Source of the DNA: an uncultured Bacteroidales bacterium
GTDB taxonomy: Bacteria > Bacteroidota > Bacteroidia > Bacteroidales > Paludibacteraceae
Length of the DNA stretch: 64,000 nucleotides
Assembly: GCA_949282265.1 (NCBI GenBank)
Contig: CASDOZ010000006.1
Coordinates: 1 to 64,000, forward strand
Direction: 5' to 3'
Shown piece after piece: positions 52,170 through 61,726 of the stretch. A model generated the notes under the pieces. That model did no database searches, was not told the origin of the DNA, and worked only from the letters and a program-made list of their open reading frames with translations. Every line of letters begins with the position of its first letter. Position 1 is the stretch's first letter. The position numbers and the translations under genes were made by a program.

Positions 52170-53378
52170 ATGAAAATTCTCGTTTTAAATTGTGGCAGTT
52201 CGTCTATCAAATACAAATTGTTCGAGATGGACACCAAGCAAGTGATAGCACAAGGTGGCATTGAAAAAATCGGTTTGAAAGATTCGTTCTTGAAAATCAC
52301 ATTGCCCAATGGTGAAAAGGTTACACTTGAACGTGAAATCGCCGAGCATACGGCAGGTATCGAGTTTATTCTGGATACGCTGACGGATGCCCGTTATGGC
52401 TGTATCAAATCGTTGGTTGAAATCGATGCGGTAGGACATCGTGTCGTGCATGGGGGTGAAAAATTCAATAAATCGGTATTGATTACGCAGGAAGTAATCG
52501 ATAAAGTGATTGAATGTAATGAGTTGGCCCCGTTGCATAATCCGGCCAACCTGAAAGGCATTTATGCTATTCAAAAAATTTTGCCATCTGTTCCTCAGAT
52601 AGCGGTGTTCGACACGGCATTCCATCAGACCATGCCAGACTATGCATACATGTATGCGTTACCATATGAGATGTATACCAAATATGGTATACGTCGTTAC
52701 GGCTTCCATGGCACCAGCCATCGTTACGTTTCCAAACGTGTGTGCGATTTCCTTGGTATAGATGCGGCTTCCAGTAAGGTAATTACCGCCCATATCGGGA
52801 ACGGCGGTTCCATTGCTGCAGTGGAATACGGTAAGTCGATAGACACATCCATGGGAATGACACCGGTGGAAGGGCTTGTAATGGGAACCCGTGTGGGCGA
52901 CTTGGATTTGGGCGTTGTGACTTACCTGATGGAAAAGGAACATTTGAGTGCGGCTGAATTCTCGGTCATTGTGAACAAAAAGAGCGGTTTGGCTGGTGTT
53001 TCGGGTGTTTCAAGTGATATGAGAGACATAACGGCGGCCATTGCGGCCGGTAATAAACGCGCCGATTTAGCTCGCAACATGTACATCTATCACGTCCGCA
53101 AATATATCGGCTCCTATGTGGCAGCTATGAATGGCGTAGATGTTATTGTGTTCACGGGTGGAATAGGTGAGAATGATGCGTATGTTCGCTCGCATGTGTG
53201 CAAAGGACTGACATATCTTGGGTTGGAAATAAACGAAGAGTTAAATGCTGCTACACGTGGTGAAGAGGCGGAAATCTCTACGAAAAACTCAGCGGTTCGT
53301 GTTTGCGTTATTCCGACTGATGAAGAATATATGATTGCTTCGGATACAATGGAAATTGTTGCAGAAATGAAGAAGTAG
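52170..53378 (+). CDS. ackA: Acetate kinase
   Basis: 402-aa kinase transferring phosphate from acetyl phosphate to ADP. Landmarks: LVLNCGSSSIKYKLFEM, AVGHRVVHGGEKF, FDTAFHQTMPDYAYMYALPY (catalytic Asp), RRYGFHGTSHRYVS, ITAHIGNGGSIAAV and FTGGIGENDAYVR. The final Glu of the ATP site lies in IPTDEEYMIA. It is second in the pta operon and ends in a strong terminator. Confidence 0.97.
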   Translation: MKILVLNCGSSSIKYKLFEMDTKQVIAQGGIEKIGLKDSFLKITLPNGEKVTLEREIAEHTAGIEFILDTLTDARYGCIKSLVEIDAVGHRVVHGGEKFNKSVLITQEVIDKVIECNELAPLHNPANLKGIYAIQKILPSVPQIAVFDTAFHQTMPDYAYMYALPYEMYTKYGIRRYGFHGTSHRYVSKRVCDFLGIDAASSKVITAHIGNGGSIAAVEYGKSIDTSMGMTPVEGLVMGTRVGDLDLGVVTYLMEKEHLSAAEFSVIVNKKSGLAGVSGVSSDMRDITAAIAAGNKRADLARNMYIYHVRKYIGSYVAAMNGVDVIVFTGGIGENDAYVRSHVCKGLTYLGLEINEELNAATRGEEAEISTKNSAVRVCVIPTDEEYMIASDTMEIVAEMKK

Positions 53379-53404
53379 TTTTTGTTTCATAATATCAAAA
53401 AGTG

Positions 53405-53451
53405 AAAGTTGAGGGCAAGCTCGGTTGATAGGTTGTCCTCAACTTTTTTAT
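53405..53451 (+). terminator. Terminator of pta-ackA
   Basis: AAAGTTGAGGGCAA and TTGTCCTCAACTTT form a 14-bp stem with one G-U pair, then TTTTATTTTT. Confidence 0.88.
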
Positions 53452-53536
53452 TTTTCAGTCCTTTCATATTTTATATTTTGTTCTTTTGCCGTTTTATGTT
53501 GTTTTTGGGGGTATCTGGGAGTTTTTGCTTGATTTT

Positions 53537-53566
53537 GACATCCCAATAAAAAGGAATATCTTTGCG
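53537..53566 (+). promoter_or_regulatory. Promoter of the GT2-gtrA pair
   Basis: TTG at 53537-53539, 19 nt, TATCTTTG at 53559-53566, a full match to the Bacteroidota consensus; ATG 22 nt downstream. Confidence 0.7.
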
Positions 53567-53588
53567 CACTTTTTGAAATTGTAAACCA

Positions 53589-54341
53589 ATGATAAATGGA
53601 CGTAAAATAGTGGTGGTTATGCCGGCTTATAATGCCGAAAAAACATTGGAGCAAACCTACTCAGAAATTCCCATGGATATTGTGGATGAAGTGATTTTGA
53701 CAGATGATTGTAGTAAGGATCATACCATCGATGAGGCCAAACGTTTAGGTATCAAAGAAATACTTGTACATGAAAAAAACCGCGGATATGGCGGCAATCA
53801 GAAAACGTGTTATGACCGTGCTTTGGCTATAGGTGCTGATATAGTGATTATGTTACATCCTGATTATCAATATACGCCCAAACTGATTCATTCCATTTCT
53901 TATATTATTGCCAATGATGTTTATCCGGTAGTGTGTGCTTCTCGTATTTTAGGTAAGGGTGCACTTAAAGGTGGAATGCCACTGGTAAAGTATATAGCGA
54001 ATCGTTTGCTGACTTTTTTCCAGAATATTTTGTTACATCAGAAATTGTCGGAATATCATACAGGTTATCGTGCTTTTTCTGCCGATGTGTTGCGTAACAT
54101 CAATTATGGGGTAAATTCAGATGATTTTATTTTTGACAATGAAATGTTGGCGCAGATTTTTTATGCAGGTTATGAAATCGGGGAAGTTACATGTCCGACT
54201 AAATATTTTGATGATGCGTCTTCTATTAATATGAAGCGCAGTGCGATATATGGGCTTGGTGTTTTACGTGTGTCTGTGCTATATCGGCTATGCAAATGGG
54301 GGCTTATGAAATCGAAATTGTTTGAAAAAGCTCTGAACTAA
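53589..54341 (+). CDS. Family 2 glycosyltransferase (polyprenyl-phosphate sugar synthase-like)
   Basis: 250-aa inverting GT-A enzyme: VVVMPAYNAEKTLEQTY is the nucleotide-binding start, VILTDDCSKDHT and MLHPDYQYTP hold the acidic metal/UDP contacts, and EYHTGYRAFSADVL matches the acceptor region of DPM1/GtrB-like enzymes. It lacks the C-terminal helices of GtrB. Its stop overlaps the ATG of a GtrA-family gene by 1 nt, so it probably makes an undecaprenyl-phosphate sugar that GtrA flips. The role would be in lipopolysaccharide or protein glycosylation. Confidence 0.87.
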   Translation: MINGRKIVVVMPAYNAEKTLEQTYSEIPMDIVDEVILTDDCSKDHTIDEAKRLGIKEILVHEKNRGYGGNQKTCYDRALAIGADIVIMLHPDYQYTPKLIHSISYIIANDVYPVVCASRILGKGALKGGMPLVKYIANRLLTFFQNILLHQKLSEYHTGYRAFSADVLRNINYGVNSDDFIFDNEMLAQIFYAGYEIGEVTCPTKYFDDASSINMKRSAIYGLGVLRVSVLYRLCKWGLMKSKLFEKALN

Positions 54342-54775
54342 TGCATGATTTTCTGGACAAACTTTTTAAAAAGCCGACTGATAGTACCTTAATTCAGTTG
54401 TTCCGCTATTTTTTTTCTGGTGGATTGGCTTTTGTTGCTGATAAGGCTCTGTTCCTGCTTTTCCGTTATGGAATGGAAAGTGACAAGTATGTAGCTACGA
54501 CTATTGGTTTTGCCGTCGGGTTGCTGATCACTTATTTGCTTAGTATTTCTTGGATATTTAACGAGCGTCGGATTCGTAAAACTTGGTTGGAATTTGCCGC
54601 TTTTGCCGTGATAGGTCTGGTCGGCATGGCGTTGATGAACTTGTTTATGTGGTTTTTCTCTGATTATGTTGGTATTAGTAGTGATATTGTAGCCAATCTT
54701 TTTTCAACCGTGTTGGTTACACTGTGGAATTTTGTCGCAAAAAAATATATATTGTTTTCTCGAAAATCATATTGA
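54341..54775 (+). CDS. GtrA-family membrane protein (putative lipid-linked sugar flippase)
   Basis: 144 aa with four predicted helices: LIQLFRYFFSGGLAFVADKA, YVATTIGFAVGLLITYLLSI, AAFAVIGLVGMALMNLFMWF and VANLFSTVLVTLWNFVAKKY. The opening FRYFFSGG and the closing NFVAKKYILF are GtrA hallmarks. It starts on the last base of the preceding GT2 stop (TAATG). It would flip the polyprenyl-phosphate sugar made by that GT2 across the inner membrane; inferred from the family. Confidence 0.88.
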   Translation: MHDFLDKLFKKPTDSTLIQLFRYFFSGGLAFVADKALFLLFRYGMESDKYVATTIGFAVGLLITYLLSISWIFNERRIRKTWLEFAAFAVIGLVGMALMNLFMWFFSDYVGISSDIVANLFSTVLVTLWNFVAKKYILFSRKSY

Positions 54776-54794
54776 AACATTGATAATATGACAA

Positions 54795-54826
54795 AAACAG
54801 CCTCGTAATAAAATACGAGGCTGTTT
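54795..54826. terminator. Bidirectional terminator between gtrA-like and GT39 genes
   Basis: AAACAGCCTCGTA (54795-54807) and TACGAGGCTGTTT (54814-54826), a 13-bp perfect stem with T-rich tails both ways. Confidence 0.88.
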
Positions 54827-54849
54827 CTTTTGTATTCCAGAAAGAGATT

Positions 54850-56526
54850 TTAATTGTTTGTTTTACTTTCCATACATGGTTGTGGCATCCGCCGATAAAA
54901 AGCAAAGCCGTTTTTTCGATACAATAACTCTGCATCTGGCGCATCGTTCAGGAGTTGGGCTCGGTTGCGCTCTGTATCTTTCATCGCAATATAGCATGGC
55001 TTGTCTATTTGTCCCTGAAGCAGTATTTTGCCGTCAGCCAAATTGTTTTCTGGTTGTCTGTCGGAATAGAAATAATGTGCATAACTCTTGAAATAAGGCG
55101 TGTAGATGTAACAGTCTTCACCTTTCTTTGTTTCGTAAAATTCTATGGCGGCAGCCTGGCTGTATTGTTCTACTTGTGGAGCAATGAAACGTACAGCTAT
55201 GAACATGAATAATATAGTGCCGGCTGACATGCAAGCAACTGGGAACAAGTCGTTCCGCTTACCTGTCAGGTATATATATATGATTACACCGGCTATGAGC
55301 AGCAATCCTGTAAATGCTTCAAAACCGTACCATGTGGCAGTTGCTTGCATATTGCCGATGGCAAACTCATCGGCTACGTATGGAATAAGGGCGGTTTTGA
55401 ATTTGTCGAATTGTGTGACAGCAAGTACAGCCACACTGTAAATTACAGATAGGCAAACCAACAAAATGCTTATGTATTTGGGTAGTTTGTGTGTCCCTTG
55501 TACGTAATTCCATGCAATGTATGTTGCCATAAAAGTGAGCGGGAAATAGCAAGCTGATGAATAATGGATGATTTTTGTCCGTACAATAGAAAAGAGAATC
55601 AGTACAACCCAAAATAACATCATCATCCAACGGAAAAAATGTGCTGTGCTAGCTGATTGCTCATTGGCCAATACTTTTCTGTGAAACGCAGGTAAGGCTA
55701 TGATAGCTGCGGGGAAAACACCGAAAAATAATATCACAAAATGATAGAGCGGGAAACCGCCATGGCCAGCATCTTGCGTTTGGAATAAACGGATTTGATA
55801 GACAATGAAATCATGTATTACTGAATAGTTCCCGTTCAGTAATTGCAGGATAAACCATAAGCCTCCCATCAAACATAGCATGACAATGAATACAGCTACA
55901 TCTTTCCAGCGGAACGGCATCCTGAAGCGAATCCACACCAGATAGACTGCAAAAGTGAGTAGGAAAACCAGAAATCCGACCGGTCCTTTGGTCAATACGG
56001 CCAATCCAAGAAAGAAACCGGAGAGTGCTGCTTGCAGGGTTTTATTACCTATATCATTGATGTCGGAATAACGTACGAAGTAATATACTCCACTAAAAAT
56101 GAATAGATTGAACCATGGATCTATGATGCCCGATTTGAAGTAAAAAAATGGTAATACGGATCCAGCATAGAGTAATACCCACAACATGCCGAAATTGCTT
56201 CCTTTCAGCCTGCGGCCGATGTTGAACAACAACAGTAATGTGCATACACCGCAAATGGCATTTGGGAAACGTGCGGCAAATTCGTTAATGCCGAAAATCT
56301 TCATAGAAAGCACTTGCATCCATATGAACAAGGGTGGCTTTTCCCAAAATGATTTGAAATTGATTTGTACATCTAGGTAATTCCCGCTTACAATCATTTC
56401 GCGTGCCGATTCTGCAAAATTGATTTCATCCCAGTCAAACAGATGCACGGCTCCAAGTCCAGGTACAAAAAGCAATAAGCCAACAATGGCAATTCCTATT
56501 TGCAAAAAAGAATCTTTATTTTTCAT
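54850..56526 (-). CDS. GT39/ArnT-type membrane glycosyltransferase
   Basis: 558-aa polytopic membrane protein. HLFDWDEINFAESAREM near residue 30 holds the Asp-Glu pair that defines the first periplasmic loop of PMT/ArnT enzymes. NFKSFWEKPPLFIWMQ and NEFAARFPNAICG are also typical. About 11-12 helices and a C-terminal soluble domain (about 440-558) follow. Such enzymes move a sugar from an undecaprenyl-phosphate donor to lipid A or protein. It is 25 nt downstream of ilvD and may be co-transcribed, while the donor-making GT2-gtrA pair faces it convergently. Confidence 0.85.
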   Translation of the reverse strand: MKNKDSFLQIGIAIVGLLLFVPGLGAVHLFDWDEINFAESAREMIVSGNYLDVQINFKSFWEKPPLFIWMQVLSMKIFGINEFAARFPNAICGVCTLLLLFNIGRRLKGSNFGMLWVLLYAGSVLPFFYFKSGIIDPWFNLFIFSGVYYFVRYSDINDIGNKTLQAALSGFFLGLAVLTKGPVGFLVFLLTFAVYLVWIRFRMPFRWKDVAVFIVMLCLMGGLWFILQLLNGNYSVIHDFIVYQIRLFQTQDAGHGGFPLYHFVILFFGVFPAAIIALPAFHRKVLANEQSASTAHFFRWMMMLFWVVLILFSIVRTKIIHYSSACYFPLTFMATYIAWNYVQGTHKLPKYISILLVCLSVIYSVAVLAVTQFDKFKTALIPYVADEFAIGNMQATATWYGFEAFTGLLLIAGVIIYIYLTGKRNDLFPVACMSAGTILFMFIAVRFIAPQVEQYSQAAAIEFYETKKGEDCYIYTPYFKSYAHYFYSDRQPENNLADGKILLQGQIDKPCYIAMKDTERNRAQLLNDAPDAELLYRKNGFAFYRRMPQPCMESKTNN

Positions 56527-56551
56527 ATATTAGTTTGGTTGTTTTTTATGA

Positions 56552-58369
56552 TTATTCTACCATGCGAATGGCGCCTTTGTCGGCCGAGCTGACAAGTGCG
56601 GCGTATGCCCGCAAGGCTTTTGATACGTTGCGGGCACGGTCGGGCTTGAAGGCTTGGTTGCCGCGTGCCATTTCCTGCTGCCGGCGTTGTACGAGTTCTT
56701 CATCCGACAAACGCACGTTGATGCTCCGTTGCGGGATGTCTATGTCTATGATATCGCCGTCGCGGACCAGGCCGATATTTCCGCCGGCAGCCGCTTCCGG
56801 CGATATGTGGCCGATGCTCAATCCCGATGTGCCGCCGGAAAAGCGTCCGTCGGTTATCAACGCGCACAGTTTGCCCAAGTGGCGCGATTTGATATATGAG
56901 GTCGGGTAAAGCATTTCCTGCATTCCGGGGCCGCCCTTGGGGCCTTCGTGTGTAATGACAACGACATCGCCGGCCTCTACCTTGCCGCCCAGGATTCCTT
57001 CACAAGCGGCTTCCTGGGAAGTGAATACTTTGGCTGGCCCGCTGAATTTCCACAGGCTTTCATCCACGCCGGCCGTTTTGATGACGCAGCCGTCTTGGGC
57101 AATGTTCCCTTTCAGAATGCCGAGTCCGCCATCGCGTGTATATGCATGTTCCATGTCCCGGATGCAGCCGTTTGTGCGGTCTGTGTCGAGTTCGGCATAA
57201 GTGGAGCTTTGGGAACCTAATACAAGGTTGAATTTTCCGCCGGGTGCACTGCAGTAAATGCGTATGGCTTCAGGATTTGGCTGTGCTGTTTTTATGTTGT
57301 ATTTGTCAATGGCTTCGCCTAATGTCAGCCCATCCGCCCGTTTTACATTCAGATTCAGCAGGTTTCTCAACTCGCCCATGATATTAAGTATTCCACCGGC
57401 CCGGTTCACATCCTGGATGTGGTATTTTTGTGTGTTTGGAGCCACTTTGCAGAGGCAAGGTGTTTGCCGGGACAGCATGTCGATGTCGTCCATGCTGAAA
57501 TCCACGCCGGCTTCGTGTGCGATAGCCAGCAGATGCAACACGGTATTGGTAGAACCTCCCATGGCAATGTCCAAGCGCATGGCGTTCAGGAAAGCGTCAC
57601 GGGTAGCAATGCTGCGAGGCAGTACGCTTGTGTCGTTGTCGTAGTAATATTTGTATGTGTTTTCTACAATCAGCCTTGCAGCGTCAGTAAACAATTGTTT
57701 GCGGTTAGCATGTGTGGCCACAATGGTGCCATTTCCTGGCAATGCAAGCCCGATGGCTTCGTTCAGGCAGTTCATGCTGTTTGCCGTGAACATGCCTGAA
57801 CATGAGCCGCAAGTGGGGCAGGCGGCGTGTTCCACTTTGGCCACATGTTCATCAGAAAGGCTTTCATCGGCACTTTGTACCATGGCATCTATCAGGTCCA
57901 AGTGCGTGCCGTTCAGTTCTCCTGCTTCCATCGGGCCGCCGGAAACGAAAATGGTCGGGATATTCAGGCGCATGGTTGCCATTAGCATTCCCGGTGTGAT
58001 TTTGTCACAGTTGCTGATGCAAATCATGGCATCCGCCTTGTGGGCATTGACCATATATTCCACGCTGTCAGCTATCAAGTCCCTGCTGGGCAGTGAATAG
58101 AGCATCCCGTCATGCCCCATGGCGATGCCGTCGTCGATTGCTATCGTGTCAAATTCGGCTGCGAAACAGCCAGCTTTTTCGATTTCTGCTTTGACGTGTT
58201 GCCCTATGTCGTGCAGGTGCACATGTCCGGGTACAAATTGCGTGAATGAATTGACAATGGCGATAATCGGTTTACCTAATTGGCCAGCTTTCATACCGTT
58301 GGCTGCCCAAAGTGCACGAGCGCCGGCCATGCGCCGGCCTGATGTACTGATTTTACTGCGTAATTCCAT
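56552..58369 (-). CDS. ilvD: Dihydroxy-acid dehydratase
   Basis: 605-aa Fe-S enzyme forming the 2-oxo acids for valine, isoleucine and leucine. [14 protein letters not shown] and [17 protein letters not shown] carry the cluster cysteines; [33 protein letters not shown] and [22 protein letters not shown] are IlvD signatures. The start at 58369 ([16 protein letters not shown]) agrees with the family; the frame also opens at 58432 but inside a leader. No other ilv or leu gene is adjacent. A leader of about 205 nt with an internal terminator precedes it, suggesting attenuation. Confidence 0.96.
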   Translation of the reverse strand: MELRSKISTSGRRMAGARALWAANGMKAGQLGKPIIAIVNSFTQFVPGHVHLHDIGQHVKAEIEKAGCFAAEFDTIAIDDGIAMGHDGMLYSLPSRDLIADSVEYMVNAHKADAMICISNCDKITPGMLMATMRLNIPTIFVSGGPMEAGELNGTHLDLIDAMVQSADESLSDEHVAKVEHAACPTCGSCSGMFTANSMNCLNEAIGLALPGNGTIVATHANRKQLFTDAARLIVENTYKYYYDNDTSVLPRSIATRDAFLNAMRLDIAMGGSTNTVLHLLAIAHEAGVDFSMDDIDMLSRQTPCLCKVAPNTQKYHIQDVNRAGGILNIMGELRNLLNLNVKRADGLTLGEAIDKYNIKTAQPNPEAIRIYCSAPGGKFNLVLGSQSSTYAELDTDRTNGCIRDMEHAYTRDGGLGILKGNIAQDGCVIKTAGVDESLWKFSGPAKVFTSQEAACEGILGGKVEAGDVVVITHEGPKGGPGMQEMLYPTSYIKSRHLGKLCALITDGRFSGGTSGLSIGHISPEAAAGGNIGLVRDGDIIDIDIPQRSINVRLSDEELVQRRQQEMARGNQAFKPDRARNVSKALRAYAALVSSADKGAIRMVE

Positions 58370-58447
58370 AATTCGTAAGCTCCCGCTGTTCTGGCTGAAC
58401 CCGTTACACGCTAATATGGGGAGAATGTGCAACGTAAAGCTGTAATG

Positions 58448-58479
58448 AAAAAACCTTCCTCAAACGGGTGAGAAAGGTT
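58448..58479 (-). promoter_or_regulatory. Attenuator-like terminator in the ilvD leader
   Basis: - strand AACCTTTCTC - ACCCGTTT - GAGGAAGGTT followed by TTTTTC. It lies about 95-125 nt after the ilvD transcript start and 79 nt before its ATG. A CAAACG segment upstream (about 58515) can pair with CGTTTG in the loop and 3' arm as an anti-terminator. A 19-codon frame (start near 58524, MRQTKGGYIYKSNQPFSPV) ends inside the loop; it has only one Ile and one Val. Confidence 0.6.
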
Positions 58480-58580
58480 GGTTGCTTTTATAAATATAAC
58501 CGCCTTTCGTTTGCCGCATCGACTACGATTCGGGCGATTGATAAACTCCGCCGGTTTGACCTCTGAAGATTTTGTGGCCG

Positions 58581-58611
58581 CAAAGGTAATGTAATTTGCG
58601 CGATAATACAA
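58581..58611 (-). promoter_or_regulatory. Promoter of ilvD
   Basis: - strand TTG (58611-58609), 20 nt, TACCTTTG (58588-58581). It puts the terminator hairpin at 58448-58479 inside the ilvD transcript rather than after pyrC. Confidence 0.65.
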
Positions 58612-58684
58612 TTGGAATGTAAAAATAAAAACGTTTTTCTTGTAAAATTGTAAGAAAAAGAACCTGCGTTCCGACAAGTCGCAA

Positions 58685-60022
58685 TTACCGGTCAAACAAC
58701 AGCCGTTGTCCTTTGCTTCCTTCCAGAATATGGCCGTCGTCATAAACGAGATGTCCGTTTACAAATGTTTTCGACACCTTGTGCTTGAAAGTTATGCCTT
58801 CCATAGGCGACCAGCCGCATTTGCTTAATAGGTTGCCGTAGTCCACTTGCCATGGTGAGTCAGGATTTACAAGCACAAGATCGGCATAGTAGCCTTCGCG
58901 TATGTAGCCTCTGTTATGGATGCGGAACAGATCTGCTGGTGCGTGGCACATTTTTTCCACCACTTTTTCCGGAGTGAAACAGCCTTGCGCCGCCAATTCC
59001 AGCATGGCAACCAACGAATGTTGCACCATGGGGCCTCCTGACGCGGCTTGCAGGCATGAGCCTTCTTTTTCTGCCCGAAGATGCGGCGCATGGTCTGTCG
59101 CGACGACATCGATTTTTCCCTCATTGATGGCTTGGCGTAATGCATCGCGGTCTTCCATGCGTTTGATGGCCGGATTCCATTTGATCCGGTTGCCATATTT
59201 TGCATAGTCTTGATCAGAAAACCACAAATGATGTACGCATACTTCGGCGGTTATTTTTTTGTCCGCCAATGGTTTCGTGTCGAACAATCCGAGCTCTTTT
59301 GCTGTGGAAAGATGCAGAATGTGCAACCGTGCGTTGTGTTTGTGCGCCAGCTCTACGGCCTTTGCAGACGATTTGTAGCATGCTTCTGCATCGCGGATGA
59401 TGGGATGGCATTTTATGGGCAGATTTTCGCCCCATTGGGCGATGCAACGTGCCTTGTTAGCTTGTATGGTGGCTTCGTCTTCATTGTGGGTTGCAATCAA
59501 GAGCGGTACTTCAGCGAAGATACGTTCCAATGTGCGCGTGTCGTCCACCAGCATGTTTCCTGTTGAGGAACCCATAAAAACCTTGACTCCGCATACAGTA
59601 TGAGGATCCGTCTTTTTCAACTCAGCCAGGTTTTCGTTGGTAGCCCCTATGTAGAAACTGTAATTGGCAATGGAATTTTCTGCCCCGAGCGCATATTTTT
59701 CTTCCAATAACGTTTGTGTTGTTGTCTGCGGTTTCGTGTTGGGCATATCCATAAATGATGTTACGCCACCAGCCACGGCAGCACGGCTTTCCGTGTAAAT
59801 GTCCGCTTTGTGCGTTAATCCCGGTTCGCGGAAATGCACTTGGTCGTCAATGACACCCGGTATCAGCCAAAGCCCTTGCGCATTAATGTTGTCCTTATGC
59901 GCTGTTATCAGTTCAGTAGGTGCCGCACCCTCGTATATGTGACTGATATGTTCGTCTTTGATTACTATGCTTCCGACAAAGCGTCGGTTCTCATTTATGA
60001 TGGTGGCATTGTAGATTAACAT
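58685..60022 (-). CDS. pyrC: Dihydroorotase
   Basis: 445-aa amidohydrolase closing carbamoyl-aspartate to dihydroorotate in pyrimidine synthesis. [16 protein letters not shown] gives the HxR metal/substrate motif, [14 protein letters not shown] the carboxylated-Lys region, and [10 protein letters not shown] and [14 protein letters not shown] further metal and catalytic residues. It matches the class I type rather than the short E. coli class II form. The start at 60022 ([15 protein letters not shown]) overlaps the preceding glycosyltransferase stop by 7 nt; the in-frame upstream start at 60079 would overlap it far more. Confidence 0.92.
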   Translation of the reverse strand: MLIYNATIINENRRFVGSIVIKDEHISHIYEGAAPTELITAHKDNINAQGLWLIPGVIDDQVHFREPGLTHKADIYTESRAAVAGGVTSFMDMPNTKPQTTTQTLLEEKYALGAENSIANYSFYIGATNENLAELKKTDPHTVCGVKVFMGSSTGNMLVDDTRTLERIFAEVPLLIATHNEDEATIQANKARCIAQWGENLPIKCHPIIRDAEACYKSSAKAVELAHKHNARLHILHLSTAKELGLFDTKPLADKKITAEVCVHHLWFSDQDYAKYGNRIKWNPAIKRMEDRDALRQAINEGKIDVVATDHAPHLRAEKEGSCLQAASGGPMVQHSLVAMLELAAQGCFTPEKVVEKMCHAPADLFRIHNRGYIREGYYADLVLVNPDSPWQVDYGNLLSKCGWSPMEGITFKHKVSKTFVNGHLVYDDGHILEGSKGQRLLFDR

Positions 60023-60750
60023 GGCTTTTGCGGATATTTGCGAAACCAACTTTGGATTTTCAGGCGGATAACGCCCCACACGGCTTCATTGAAGATGCCG
60101 CCGCTCATTTTGGATGTGCCCAGCTCACGGTTAATGAAAATAATCGGTACTTCCTGCACGTTGAAGCCGCATTTGGTGGCGGTGAATTTCATTTCTATTT
60201 GGAAGGCATAGCCTTTGAACCGGATTTTGTCCAATTCGATGGTTTCCAGCACTTGCCGGCGGTAACATACGAATCCGGCCGTGGTGTCGGCTATCTTGAT
60301 GCCGAGCACACATTGCACGTATTTGCTGGCAAAATAGGACATGAGCACTCGCCCCATCGGCCAGTTTACCACATTGACGCCACTGACATAGCGTGAACCG
60401 ATGGCAACGTCAGCGCCATTTGATGCACAGGCATCGTATAGTTTTGGCAAATCTGCCGGATTGTGCGAGAAATCTGCATCCATTTCAAATATATAGTCAT
60501 AGCCTTGGGCGATTCCCCATTTGAATCCGGCTATATAGGCGGTGCCCAATCCTAATTTGCCTGTCCGTTCAATCAGGTGAAGCCTTGCAGGGAACGTGTC
60601 CTGCAATTGCTTGACAATATCCGCGGTGCCATCGGGCGAACCATCGTCGATGACCAAAATGTGGAAATCGCCCGGCAGGTTGAATACGGCACGGATAATG
60701 TTTTCGATATTTTCCTTTTCGTTGTAAGTGGGGATGATGACTAATTTCAT
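60016..60750 (-). CDS. DPM1-like family 2 glycosyltransferase
   Basis: 244-aa polyprenol-phosphate mannose/glucose synthase type: [49 protein letters not shown] (DxD), and [21 protein letters not shown] together form the DPM1 signature; [17 protein letters not shown] closes the acceptor site. No C-terminal membrane helices. It would make a lipid-linked hexose for envelope glycosylation, a second such enzyme besides the one at 53.6 kb. It sits between an MBL hydrolase gene (12 nt upstream) and pyrC (7-nt overlap). Confidence 0.9.
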   Translation of the reverse strand: MKLVIIPTYNEKENIENIIRAVFNLPGDFHILVIDDGSPDGTADIVKQLQDTFPARLHLIERTGKLGLGTAYIAGFKWGIAQGYDYIFEMDADFSHNPADLPKLYDACASNGADVAIGSRYVSGVNVVNWPMGRVLMSYFASKYVQCVLGIKIADTTAGFVCYRRQVLETIELDKIRFKGYAFQIEMKFTATKCGFNVQEVPIIFINRELGTSKMSGGIFNEAVWGVIRLKIQSWFRKYPQKPC

Positions 60751-60762
60751 ACGTGGAAAATT

Positions 60763-61569
60763 TTAAAATTCATAAAGCTCGGAAGGCGTCATACGGCTCA
60801 GAGGGCATAGTTCCACATCTGTGCCGACTTTGACACCGGCTTGTTCCAGATAATTATTTACGGTTTCGAATGCCAGTTGGGGCGTGTTGTTTTCCTTGCT
60901 TAAATGGCAAAGGAAAATATTTTTTAGTTTGTCATGGTAATTCCGTGCTATGAAAAGTCCGCAATCATCATTGCTTAAATGGCCCGTTTCGGACATTATG
61001 CGGGTTTTCAAGTAATTGGGATATGGCCCGTGTAACAGCATTTCAACGTCATAATTGGCTTCAAAAACAAGATAGTCGCTTTGTTGTACGAAATGTGCCA
61101 GGTGCTCGTTCGTTGTCCCTAAATCAGTCGCGAATGTGATGGTCTTGTCGTTGTACTTAACGCAATAACCGACGCAATCGGTCGAATCATGCGACAAAGG
61201 GAATGGTGTGATGCGGAACTCCGCCAATTGGAACGGCACGTTTTTTTCCAGATAGCGTTGGCAGGTTTTTAGTTTCTCAGTTACGCCATAATTTTTGTTT
61301 ATGCCAATATGAATTTCTGGTGTGGTATAAACCGGGATATGATACCGCTCGCCCAATGCACCGACGGCACGTATGTGGTCGGCATGGTCATGTGTGATAA
61401 ATATCCCCCAGATGTTATGAAAATCAAGTCCCAAGTTGCGCAAGTGTTTCCGTATGGTGCGGACGCCGATACCGGCATCGATTAGAATCCCTCGTGCAGC
61501 CGTCCCAACAAAATAACAATTGCCGCTGCTTCCACTACCGAAACTTTGAAAAAGTAATTTATCCATCAC
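60763..61569 (-). CDS. MBL-fold metallo-hydrolase (YycJ/WalJ-like)
   Basis: 268-aa metallo-beta-lactamase-fold protein. FQSFGSGSSGNCYFVG is the start seen in the YycJ/WalJ group, THDHADH is the zinc motif, FPLSHDSTDCVGY the second His ligand, and TFATDLGTT the bridging Asp. SETGHLSNDDCG and CHLSKENNTP complete the site. Homologues are proposed double-stranded DNA 5'-exonucleases. It is first in an operon with DPM1-like GT2 and pyrC. The -7 element TAACTTTG at 61574-61581 ends about 5 nt before the ATG, so the message may be leaderless or start at the second ATG (61566). Confidence 0.87.
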   Translation of the reverse strand: MMDKLLFQSFGSGSSGNCYFVGTAARGILIDAGIGVRTIRKHLRNLGLDFHNIWGIFITHDHADHIRAVGALGERYHIPVYTTPEIHIGINKNYGVTEKLKTCQRYLEKNVPFQLAEFRITPFPLSHDSTDCVGYCVKYNDKTITFATDLGTTNEHLAHFVQQSDYLVFEANYDVEMLLHGPYPNYLKTRIMSETGHLSNDDCGLFIARNYHDKLKNIFLCHLSKENNTPQLAFETVNNYLEQAGVKVGTDVELCPLSRMTPSELYEF

Positions 61570-61573
61570 TTTG

Positions 61574-61581
61574 CAAAGTTA
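61574..61581 (-). promoter_or_regulatory. -7 element of the MBL-GT2-pyrC operon
   Basis: The - strand reads TAACTTTG. It lies so near the ATG pair (61569/61566) that a leaderless mRNA is predicted. Confidence 0.55.
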
Positions 61582-61671
61582 GCTATTTTTTTTACTCCGC
61601 ATGTTAGATTTTATTCGTTTTTCCATTTTTTCATACATCTTGTTGAGATAATATGGCTTGTCCTCAAACAT

Positions 61672-61704
61672 AAAAACCGGCAAAGGTCGTGTGACCCTTG
61701 CCGG
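61672..61704 (-). terminator. Terminator of metK
   Basis: - strand CCGGCAAGGGTC - ACAC - GACCTTTGCCGG (61704-61677, one G-U pair) followed by TTTTTA. Confidence 0.88.
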
Positions 61705-61726
61705 CAATGTTCGGATGTGTCGGTTT

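Noticed and set aside
58369-58611. T-box or classical Ile/Val/Leu leader peptide for ilvD
   Set aside because: No T-box sequence, and the only short ORF has a single Ile and a single Val; kept only as an attenuator-like structure.
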